Source: JANQIV01 sp050117315 (GTDB lineage: Bacteria > Bacteroidota > Ignavibacteria > Ignavibacteriales > Melioribacteraceae). Taken from it: a stretch of DNA of 64,000 nucleotides. The translations under genes and the position numbers were made by a program. Shown here one piece after another: positions 56,290 through 64,000 of this stretch. The notes beneath the pieces are model-generated. The model did no database searches. It saw only the letters and a list, made by a program, of their open reading frames with translations, and was not told where the DNA came from. Positions within the stretch are counted from its first letter, which is position 1; each line of letters opens with the position of its first letter. The stretch lies in contig JASFMY010000002.1 in the NCBI GenBank assembly GCA_050117315.1, positions 1 through 64,000 of the forward strand. Reading direction: 5' to 3'.

Positions 56290-58962
56290 TTATTCATATT
56301 TTAACGCCTCAATTGGATTTGCTGTTGCTGCTTTTATTGCCTGGTAACCGACTGCAGCCAGCGCAATAATTAAAGCAACTCCGCCTGCTAAAACAAACAT
56401 CCACCAGGTTATATCAATTCTATATGCAAAATCCTCAAGCCATTTATTCATGAAATAATATGCTACAGGCCACGCAATAAGGTTGGCAAGCAGCACCCAT
56501 TTTGTAAAATCCTTTACAAGCATAACAAGAACATCATGCAAAGAAGCGCCTACAACCTTTCGTATTCCAATCTCTTTTGTTCGCTGTAAGTTTGAATAAG
56601 AAGCCAAACCGAACAATCCCAAACAGCTAATTACAATTGCCAGAAAAGTAAACAAACCGAATACCTCGCCAAATTGTATATCGGCTTTGTATTGCGAATC
56701 AAAAACTTCATCTAAAAATTCATACTCAAACGGTTTATCGGCAAAGACTTCATCCCACTTGTTTTTAATTTGTTCGATTGTTTGTTTAATATTTCCGCCT
56801 TCAATTTTTACGGATAAATACATAATATATCTTGTGGCAGGGTTAAAAATAATCTGCTGTAAACTGCTCTTCGGTGATTCCTGATGGTAATTTTTTGTTA
56901 CTCCTACTATTTCAATACTCTGCCCGTCAAATCCGTCAAACACCAGTTTTTTGTTAACCGCATCTTCAGGATTTTTAAAACCATATACTTTTACTGCTTC
57001 TTCATTTATTATTATTTCCCTATTAAACCCAGATTCCCTTGTGAAATTTCTTCCTGCTGCTAAAGGAATTTCAAATAAGTTGAAGTAGTTTTCATCTACA
57101 TCAATAAATAATCCTTGAGTACCGTCTTCATGATTGCTGCCGTACTTTCTAACGCCGCTGGAAGCATTTGAATAACCTTTCCCCGGCACCGAAGTAGAAG
57201 CGCAAACTCCTTTTATGCCCGGCACCGTCAGTAATTCATCTTTAAAACTAGTAACCATACGAAGAGCACTCCCTCCAAGGGGTGCTCTTAGAATTACAAA
57301 CTGATCTATATTTGCGCCTATATTTTTATTGCGCATATAAGAGAGTTGTTCATACACAATAATGGTAGAGGTAATAAGAATAATGGAAACAGCAAACTGG
57401 AAAATCACCAAACCTTTTCGTAAATCAATTCCTTTGTGCATTCGCCCGGATTTTGTTTTAAGAATAACAAGCGGGCTAAATGAAGACATAACAAATGCCG
57501 GGTAAATACCGGATAAAAACGTACCCGCAGCGAACATGATCGCAAACAGCGCCCAATGATTTATTAACAACAAACCTATTTCGATAGGTTTGCCAATCAT
57601 CTTATTAAAATACGGCAGAACTATTACATCAATAATAACTGCAAGAATTAATGCAATTATATTTAACAGAAATGATTCCGTCATGAATTGTTTTATTAAC
57701 TGGAGACGGTTCGATCCCAGGACCTTCCTAACACCGACTTCTTTTGCACGCGTTAGCGAACGGCTTGTTGATAGGTTTATATAATTTACCCATGCAAGGA
57801 TTAGAACAAATGCCGCAATTATTGATAAGAATTTGACAGTATCTGCACTGCCATTTACTTCGTGTTCAAAACGCAGGTCGGAATACAAATGAATATCTTT
57901 TACCGGCTGCAGAAGATACTGTCGTTTGTAACCGCTCTCATAATTTTTGTGTTTCTCAACCATTGCCGGAAATTTTGCTTCAAGTGTTTTGGGATTTGTA
58001 CCCGGCGCTAAAAGAATATATGTATTAAAAGCATTCCAGCCCCAATAATATTCGGCCTGACTTTCTTGAGCAATAAGCGTTTTATATGAAATCAATATGT
58101 TAAACTTAACATGCGAGTTTTGCGGAACATCTTCGAACACAGCTTTTATTTTATAGTCATGCTTTCCCTTTTCGCCGGCAAGCGTTATTGTTTTGTTAAC
58201 CGGATTCTCATCCCCGAAATATTTTTGTGACAACGAACTGGAAATAATTAATGTATATGGTTCCTCCAAGACAGATTCAGCAGAACCTTTCAATAATGGA
58301 AAAGAAAAGATTTTTAGAAACGAGGGTTCAGCATGAAACACTTTTTCCAAATTTTCGGAGATTTTTTTATCTGTGTCGATAAAGGTTAGATTGACGCCTC
58401 TTAATCTTGCGGACTCAAGAACTTCTGGAAAATCTTTTTTAAGAGTAGGAGCCACAGCCGGCGGGCAGCCGGCGCTTTTATCGTGTCTGTCCGAATAAAT
58501 CCGGTCGTTTCTTACACGGTAAATCCGGTCTGCATTTTCATGAAAACTATCATAACTAAGTTCAAACGTTACATACTGAATAATCAAAAAGAAAACGGAA
58601 ATACCAAGGGCAAGACCTATTATATTTATAAGCGTATTCCCTTTGCTGTATTTAAAATTTCGAAAAGCAGCCTTAACATAATTCCATACTAATTCGGGCA
58701 TCCAGAAAGGTTTTTCCCGTGTGGGTTTCACAATAATTGCTTTTGTATCGCTCTTATAAAATTCCCCTGCTATGTTTTCTAAATTGCCTACGGATTTCTT
58801 CGCCTTATTAAAAGCTTCTTCTTCGCTTAATCCAAATGATATTTCTTTTTCTATTTCATCTCTCAAATGTGATTCGAGTTCGGCTATATATCCATCTTCA
58901 AGCGATTGATTTTTGCGAAGTAATTTTTTCCATTTTTTAATTTCTTTTTCAAGATTGAACAT
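56290..58962 (-). CDS. Orphan FtsX/MacB-like permease with prefix domain, AWVNY subgroup
   Basis: 890 aa from the ATG at 58962 (MFNLEKEIKKWKKLL), chosen over the in-frame ATG at 58980, which overlaps the upstream stop; AAGGA lies 7 bases before it. Prefix at 1-70. The permease core is most like the prefix-less 8748-11153: SAGCPPAVAPTLKKDFPEV, ILAWVNYINLSTSRSLTRAKEVG, VTKNYHQESPKSSLQQ and LDEVFDSQYKADIQFGEVFG. Motifs: KEVGVRKVLGSNRLQ (~400) and KEIGIRKVVGASLHD (~796). The tail is ANPIEALKYE. Ten bases separate it from the upstream gene, so translation is probably coupled. Confidence 0.9.
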   Translation of the reverse strand: MFNLEKEIKKWKKLLRKNQSLEDGYIAELESHLRDEIEKEISFGLSEEEAFNKAKKSVGNLENIAGEFYKSDTKAIIVKPTREKPFWMPELVWNYVKAAFRNFKYSKGNTLINIIGLALGISVFFLIIQYVTFELSYDSFHENADRIYRVRNDRIYSDRHDKSAGCPPAVAPTLKKDFPEVLESARLRGVNLTFIDTDKKISENLEKVFHAEPSFLKIFSFPLLKGSAESVLEEPYTLIISSSLSQKYFGDENPVNKTITLAGEKGKHDYKIKAVFEDVPQNSHVKFNILISYKTLIAQESQAEYYWGWNAFNTYILLAPGTNPKTLEAKFPAMVEKHKNYESGYKRQYLLQPVKDIHLYSDLRFEHEVNGSADTVKFLSIIAAFVLILAWVNYINLSTSRSLTRAKEVGVRKVLGSNRLQLIKQFMTESFLLNIIALILAVIIDVIVLPYFNKMIGKPIEIGLLLINHWALFAIMFAAGTFLSGIYPAFVMSSFSPLVILKTKSGRMHKGIDLRKGLVIFQFAVSIILITSTIIVYEQLSYMRNKNIGANIDQFVILRAPLGGSALRMVTSFKDELLTVPGIKGVCASTSVPGKGYSNASSGVRKYGSNHEDGTQGLFIDVDENYFNLFEIPLAAGRNFTRESGFNREIIINEEAVKVYGFKNPEDAVNKKLVFDGFDGQSIEIVGVTKNYHQESPKSSLQQIIFNPATRYIMYLSVKIEGGNIKQTIEQIKNKWDEVFADKPFEYEFLDEVFDSQYKADIQFGEVFGLFTFLAIVISCLGLFGLASYSNLQRTKEIGIRKVVGASLHDVLVMLVKDFTKWVLLANLIAWPVAYYFMNKWLEDFAYRIDITWWMFVLAGGVALIIALAAVGYQAIKAATANPIEALKYE

Positions 58963-58972
58963 CTTTGATTCC

Positions 58973-61612
58973 TTATTCATACTTTATAGAATTAATCGGG
59001 TTGGCAACGGCTGCTTTAATTGTATGAAAGCTAACCGTAACTAAAGCAATTACAAGTGCAGCCAACCCTGAAATCAGGAAAGTCCAGTATTGAATATCAA
59101 TCCGGTATACAAATGATTCCAGCCACTGGTTGGATAAATAATATGCAATCGGCCAGGCCATAATATTTGAAAGAACAACCCATTTTGAAAATTCTTTTGT
59201 TAGCAGCAAAACTATACTAGCAACTGAAGAGCCTAATACTTTTCTAATTCCTATTTCCTTCGTGTGTCTCTCTGCAGTAAATGATGATAATCCCAGCAAA
59301 CCAAGGCAGGCAATAAAGATTGCTATTGCAGTAAAGTATTTCAAAAGTTTGGATATACTTTTTTCTGTTTGATACCATTCTTCTATTGATTTATCAAGGA
59401 AAGTATAAGTAAACGGAGTTGAAGGATTTATCTTATACCATGTTTCCTCCAAGTAGTTTAATGCATCTGGTATATTCCTTTCGTTTAATCTTGCCAACAA
59501 AAATTTAGTGTATTGAAGATCTGCTGATATCAGCATTGGTTCGATATCTTGATAAAAAGAAGAGAAGTGGAAATCTTTTACTATACCGACTATTCTGCCT
59601 TTCCAACTACTCCCGTAAGTAATAAATTTACCAACCGGGGATTCCAAATCCATTCTCTTAATCGCGTTCTCATTCATTAAAACATCATATGGTCCAGGAT
59701 CGTCGGGTAAATATGATTTATTTATTTTATTCCCTTCAACAATTTGCATTCCCATTGCTTCAATATAATTTGGGTCTGCATCAACCGTATTTATTAAAAC
59801 TTTTAATTCAGGATCCTTTCCTTCCCATTCAAATCCCCATGAAGAATCTCCGCCCGAAAGAGGCACCCTGCTGGTTGCTGTTACATCTAATATATCGGGA
59901 GATTTTAAAAGTTCATTTTTTATTGTTTCATATTTATTCCTTGACTCCCCGCCAAAAGGCACATAAACCAGGTTCTTATGATTATAACCAAGCTCCGAAT
60001 TGCTTAGGTATTCCAGCTGCGATGAAATAATTAATGAAGTTATTATTAAAATAATTGAGCAGGCAAACTGAACAACGACAAGTAGATCCCTAAACAGGGA
60101 TTTGTTTGACACCCTGTAATCCTTTCTTAAAATTTGTACCGGCTGAAAAGAAGATAAATAAACAGCAGGGTAAAGACCGGAAATTATTCCGGTTATAATT
60201 GTTATCGAAATTAACGCTAGGATGAGTAACCGGTTTCCAAACAAATCAAAAATAATAGTTGTACCGGTAAGCTCGTTCAGCAAGTTATTTATTGACGGCA
60301 ATGATAAAAATATAATTATAACTGCAACAAAAAGGGCAATCAATGTTAATAAAACCGACTCGCCTAAAAACTGGAAAATAAGGCTGACTCTTTGTGCACC
60401 GGTAACTTTACGTAATCCAACTTCTCTGCTTCTCAACTTAGACCTTGCAGTTGATAGGTTAATAAAGTTTATACACGCTATAAGTAAAACAGCAATTCCT
60501 ATTACAGAAACTATGTAAATGTATGTAATAAAACCGTCTTCACCGGTTAAGGTATAAAGACGTATTTTACTAACCGGTTGAATAAAAAGTGAAGCTGTAG
60601 TATTAGGGTGTTTCTTTAAGAATCCGTTTATTTTATTCTCAAAGTCATCTGCTTTTGTGCCCTCTTTTAATTGAATATATGTTCTCGGCCAATTATATCC
60701 CCAACTTTCAAAAGTATTATCCATAATTTCTTTTGTGTTGCTGAAAGGAACCAATATATCTATTCCCCTTAAATGTGAATTCAACGGTATTTCATTTATG
60801 ATGCCTGTTACGGTGAAATCATATTTATGATCAATTGTTAAGATTTTTCCGAGGGGATTCTCATCATCAAAATATTTCTCTGCAATTTTCTCAGTAATTA
60901 CAATAGAGAACGGCTTTGATAATACTGTTTCTTTATCACCCTTCTTAAGCGGGAAATCAAATATTTGAAAAAACTCGGTATCCGTAAAATAGACCATTTC
61001 GTTAAAGAATTTATCAGAGTATTTTAATGGTTTACCGCTCACTCGAATAAACCTTGCGGCATTTTCTACTTCCGGGAATTCATCCTTAAGAGCAGATGCC
61101 AGGGGACCTGGTAAATTATCGGTTTTCAAAGTTTGCGTGCCCGAGTATTCCTGTATTTGGTAAGCTCTGTATAAGTTATCAATATTCCGGTGAAATTTAT
61201 CATAACTTAGTTCGGTTTGAATCCATAGTATAATCAATATTGAGCATGCCATTCCAATTGCTAGTCCGGCAATATTCAGGGAAGAATACCATGCCGTACG
61301 TTTTAAACTTCTATAGCCAATTTTAATATTATGAAACAACAATGACGGCATAAATTTGCCTGTTTTCCAATACGGCTCTCCGCTTATGTTCTTTGTATCG
61401 GTTTTATAAAACTCATCTCCAATTGATTCAGCTTCACCCAAATCCGCTAATGCATTATCAAATGCTTTTTCCTCGGATAAATTTTTTAATAAATATTTAT
61501 CTATCAAATCCCTTAAATGTGACTCAAGCTCTTCAATATATCCTTCTTCAAAAGCCCGGTTTTTTCTTAAAGTTTTTTCCCACTTTTTAATTTCTTTTTC
61601 GAGATTGAACAT
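58973..61612 (-). CDS. Orphan FtsX/MacB-like permease with N-terminal prefix domain
   Basis: 879 aa from the ATG at 61612; AGGTGA lies just upstream, and a GTG two codons earlier is a less likely start. The prefix (MFNLEKEIKKWEKTLRKN, ELESHLRDLIDKYLLKNLSEEKAF) has three extra residues in its central loop. The first cytoplasmic motif reads REVGLRKVTGAQRVS (~395), with R for K; the second, KEIGIRKVLGSSVAS (~785), is canonical. The LNELTGTTIIFDLFGNRLL insert between TM3 and TM4 is longer than in neighbours. The second periplasmic domain has NENAIKRMDLESPVGKFI and IVKDFHFSSFYQDIEP. The tail is ANPINSIKYE, with Ile for Leu as in the gene upstream. Confidence 0.9.
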   Translation of the reverse strand: MFNLEKEIKKWEKTLRKNRAFEEGYIEELESHLRDLIDKYLLKNLSEEKAFDNALADLGEAESIGDEFYKTDTKNISGEPYWKTGKFMPSLLFHNIKIGYRSLKRTAWYSSLNIAGLAIGMACSILIILWIQTELSYDKFHRNIDNLYRAYQIQEYSGTQTLKTDNLPGPLASALKDEFPEVENAARFIRVSGKPLKYSDKFFNEMVYFTDTEFFQIFDFPLKKGDKETVLSKPFSIVITEKIAEKYFDDENPLGKILTIDHKYDFTVTGIINEIPLNSHLRGIDILVPFSNTKEIMDNTFESWGYNWPRTYIQLKEGTKADDFENKINGFLKKHPNTTASLFIQPVSKIRLYTLTGEDGFITYIYIVSVIGIAVLLIACINFINLSTARSKLRSREVGLRKVTGAQRVSLIFQFLGESVLLTLIALFVAVIIIFLSLPSINNLLNELTGTTIIFDLFGNRLLILALISITIITGIISGLYPAVYLSSFQPVQILRKDYRVSNKSLFRDLLVVVQFACSIILIITSLIISSQLEYLSNSELGYNHKNLVYVPFGGESRNKYETIKNELLKSPDILDVTATSRVPLSGGDSSWGFEWEGKDPELKVLINTVDADPNYIEAMGMQIVEGNKINKSYLPDDPGPYDVLMNENAIKRMDLESPVGKFITYGSSWKGRIVGIVKDFHFSSFYQDIEPMLISADLQYTKFLLARLNERNIPDALNYLEETWYKINPSTPFTYTFLDKSIEEWYQTEKSISKLLKYFTAIAIFIACLGLLGLSSFTAERHTKEIGIRKVLGSSVASIVLLLTKEFSKWVVLSNIMAWPIAYYLSNQWLESFVYRIDIQYWTFLISGLAALVIALVTVSFHTIKAAVANPINSIKYE

Positions 61613-61618
61613 TTTCAC

Positions 61619-64000
61619 CTATTCATATTTTATTGATTTTACCGGGTTAACCAGGGCAGCTCTTACTGTTTTAAAACTTACAGTAGCAAGCGCAATAAAA
61701 AGTGCAAACAACGCAGAGAAAACAAAACTCCATAAAGTTATCTCAGTCCTGAAAGCAAAATCCTGAAGCCAGTTTTTCATTAAATAATATGCTATGGGCC
61801 AGGCAATAATATTTGCGATTAAAATCCATTTAGTGAATTCTTTTGAAAGTAAGGTTACAAGCTCAACCACTGATGCCCCAAGAACTTTTCTTATCCCGAT
61901 CTCTTTTACTTTCTGCTCGGTTACGAAAGAAGCAAGACCAAACAAACCGAGACACGCAATAAAAATTGTCAGCAATGAAAATATGGTTGCTACCTCTTTG
62001 GTTTTCCTTTCATTATCATAAAGCCTCGCAAGGGTTTCATCAACAAAGCGGGAACTAATTCCGTTTCCGTTTGAGAATTCCTTCCATGTTTGTTCAATGA
62101 ATTTGATTGTGTTTGTATAATCATTTGAAGCTAACCGAACATTGAAATAATTATCCGAGTCTGAGGGAAATTTAAGATGAAGTACTAAAGGACGGACATT
62201 ATGATGAAGCGATTCAAAATTAAAATCTTTTATTACCCCGATTATTTTGAATGTTCCTTCCCATTCCGAATTTCCAATTCTTGTTAACTCTTTTCCAACA
62301 GGATTTACGTCGCCAAAAAACTTTGCTGCAGTTTCATTAATCACTACCGACACTGTATCAGTGGAAAACTCTTTAGAAAAATACCTGCCTTGCAAAAGTT
62401 CCAGCTCATATGTATTAAGAAAATCATAATCGGTTTCAACGTATTTGCACGCATAGGGATCCGATCCGATTTTTTTATCATACAAATACCCGCTCCCGGG
62501 GATGCCTCCCCTAAAAAGCTGCGAGGAATTACTTACAAATTTTACGTTAGAGTTTTTCAATAACTCTTCTTTAAAGGCTTTGCTCTTGTCACCGATAAAT
62601 TTTATATCGTTAATTACATATAGGAGGTCTTTATTAAATCCGAGATTTTTATTCTGCATATAATCAAGCTGGTCGTTAATTACGAACGTGCAGATAATCA
62701 ATACAACTGTTGCTGAAAACTGGAGGATCACAAGAAAGCTGCGGATAAATCTTTTCCTGTCTTCTTTATTAGTATTTGATTTTAATACTTTTGCGGGGTC
62801 GAAAGACGACAGGTAAAACGCGGGGTAACTACCGGCAAGTAATCCCACAAACAAAACAAAAAGAAAGAGAAGAGGAACTGTGTAAAAGTTATCAAATAAA
62901 TTCAGATATAATTCTTTCCCGACAAGATTATTAAAATAAGGCAGACTTATTTGTAAAATTACCAATGAAAGAACAACTGAAAAGAAGCTCATAAAAATTG
63001 CTTCGCTTATGAACTGTTTAATTAAATCCGTCTTTTTAGATCCCAAAGTTTTCCTGATGCCTACTTCTTTCGATCTTTTTTCCGACCGCGCTGTAGCAAG
63101 GTTCATGAAATTTATTACGGCAATAAGTAAAATAAAAACCGCCACGGCTGAGAAAATGTAAATGTAGGTTATATCGCTGTTTCTTACATTTCCCCATTCA
63201 GTATTGAGATTTATATCATATTTGTTTTTTGTATATAAATAGATTGAAGATAAAGGCTGAAGTGCGTATGCATATTCATTACCTGAATTCAAAAATTCAT
63301 CATAAGTAATCCCAAGTACGCCTTGCACAAGAGGAGCAATGTTCTGCTTAACTATTTTATCAAGGTTTCTTTCATAGGAATGAATGTCTGTTCCTTTGTC
63401 CAACAAAACATAAGTTGAAAACCACAAGTCAAGCCAGTATTCGCTTATATCGTAAGTATAAATTGAAGTAAGGAAATCACATTCGAAATGAGAGTTGTCG
63501 GGAAAATCTTCAATTAAACCTGTTATTAAAAAAGCTGTACTCTTCTCTGTTATATCTTTATCCTGGAATCCCAGCATATAATAATCATCAACTTCCAGGG
63601 TTTTGCCGACAGGGTTTTCATCTCCAAAATATTTTCCCGCAACAGATTTTGTCAACACGATTGAATTCGGTTTGGTTAGCGCTGTTTTGGGATTGCCTTC
63701 AATAAACGGCAGAGTGAATAAGTCAAAGAATGTAGAATCAACAGCGTAAACACTGCCTTCATAAAACGCTTTGTCTTCACGTCTAAATCTATATTGCCCG
63801 AAATAACCTAATCTTGTAAAGGTTACTGTTTCAGGAATTTGATTTAGTACAGACGGACCTAAAAGTCCGGGAGTTTTGGAATTGTAATCTTTAATTTCGG
63901 CAATATCCTGCTTAACATATATCCGGTAAATTTCATCACTTTTCTCATAGCATTCATCAAAGCTTAATTCGTGATTAATAAAAAGTACCAATAATAGAAA
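61619..64000 (-). CDS. Orphan FtsX/MacB-like permease, 5' end outside the window
   Basis: The open frame runs to the right edge. The first visible residues (LLLVLFINHELSFDECYEK) are the end of TM1, so roughly 35 residues, or about 125 if it has the prefix of its neighbours, are missing. The visible core is complete: KYFGDENPVGKTL and DFPDNSHFECDF; first motif KEVGIRKTLGSKKTD; second periplasmic domain NETAAKFFGDVNPVGKEL and VIKDFNFESLHHNVRP; second motif KEIGIRKVLGAS. An extra YYMLGFQDKDITEKST insert lies in the first periplasmic domain. TM8 and tail (ITLWSFVFSALFALF, NPVKSIKYE) resemble 41060-43471. It ends 6 bases before the next gene. Confidence 0.88.
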   Translation of the reverse strand, partial: FLLLVLFINHELSFDECYEKSDEIYRIYVKQDIAEIKDYNSKTPGLLGPSVLNQIPETVTFTRLGYFGQYRFRREDKAFYEGSVYAVDSTFFDLFTLPFIEGNPKTALTKPNSIVLTKSVAGKYFGDENPVGKTLEVDDYYMLGFQDKDITEKSTAFLITGLIEDFPDNSHFECDFLTSIYTYDISEYWLDLWFSTYVLLDKGTDIHSYERNLDKIVKQNIAPLVQGVLGITYDEFLNSGNEYAYALQPLSSIYLYTKNKYDINLNTEWGNVRNSDITYIYIFSAVAVFILLIAVINFMNLATARSEKRSKEVGIRKTLGSKKTDLIKQFISEAIFMSFFSVVLSLVILQISLPYFNNLVGKELYLNLFDNFYTVPLLFLFVLFVGLLAGSYPAFYLSSFDPAKVLKSNTNKEDRKRFIRSFLVILQFSATVVLIICTFVINDQLDYMQNKNLGFNKDLLYVINDIKFIGDKSKAFKEELLKNSNVKFVSNSSQLFRGGIPGSGYLYDKKIGSDPYACKYVETDYDFLNTYELELLQGRYFSKEFSTDTVSVVINETAAKFFGDVNPVGKELTRIGNSEWEGTFKIIGVIKDFNFESLHHNVRPLVLHLKFPSDSDNYFNVRLASNDYTNTIKFIEQTWKEFSNGNGISSRFVDETLARLYDNERKTKEVATIFSLLTIFIACLGLFGLASFVTEQKVKEIGIRKVLGASVVELVTLLSKEFTKWILIANIIAWPIAYYLMKNWLQDFAFRTEITLWSFVFSALFALFIALATVSFKTVRAALVNPVKSIKYE

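Noticed and set aside
58963..58980. Overlapping start of the 56290 permease at 58980
   Set aside because: The ATG at 58962 has the better ribosome site and matches the MFNLE start of the other prefix-bearing genes.

Overview
The window is AT-rich DNA, most likely from a Bacteroidota/Ignavibacteriota-type (FCB group) bacterium. Pointers are the large two-domain FtsX/MacB-like permeases with short C-terminal '(V/I)ExLRYE' tails, an alginate-export-type porin, a cysteine-bearing Rrf2 regulator and outer-membrane proteins ending in an aromatic residue. No rRNA, tRNA or CRISPR array was seen.

Layout. Positions 1-3640: a few codons of a probable transposase, two fragments of broken permeases and a secreted alpha/beta-hydrolase. 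Positions 3760-43471: an almost uninterrupted minus-strand run of 16 full-length permease genes (about 775-803 aa) plus one collapsed remnant. Positions 43700-49246: a different island, with a minus-strand Rrf2 regulator, porin and TauE/SafE-like permease, then a plus-strand outer-membrane protein and lipoprotein. Positions 49247-50943: tandem repeats, an intact IS982-family element with target duplication, and a composite palindrome cluster. Positions 50944-64000: four more permeases with an extra N-terminal helical prefix domain, and a fifth running off the right edge.

The 21 permeases share one plan: TM1, a MacB-type periplasmic domain, three TMs with a cytoplasmic KE(I/V)G(I/L)RK motif, TM5, a second periplasmic domain, and three TMs with a second KEIGIRKVLGAS motif. 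Each chain therefore looks like a fused pair of MacB permease halves. No ABC ATPase, membrane-fusion protein or outer-membrane channel gene is present. This matches the known class of duplicated orphan permeases; the ATPase must be elsewhere or the proteins have another role. The coupling motif is kept in most copies, which favours an ATPase acting in trans.

The most unusual structure lies at the 3' ends of the permease genes. At 15 places, all at permease 3' ends or remnants, a palindrome of the type ATCCCGAT-N7-ATCGGGAT follows the stop. In at least ten of them the palindrome is followed, at exactly the same codon position, by a second, untranslated copy of a permease tail, (I/V)(E/K)xL(R/K/H)YE-stop. 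One junction holds two such fossil tails in series. In several genes the stop codon itself sits at the tip of a perfect inverted repeat whose second arm copies that gene's own last codons. None of this occurs behind the non-permease genes. It points to a palindromic element tied to this gene family, with recombination among the tails reshaping the array.
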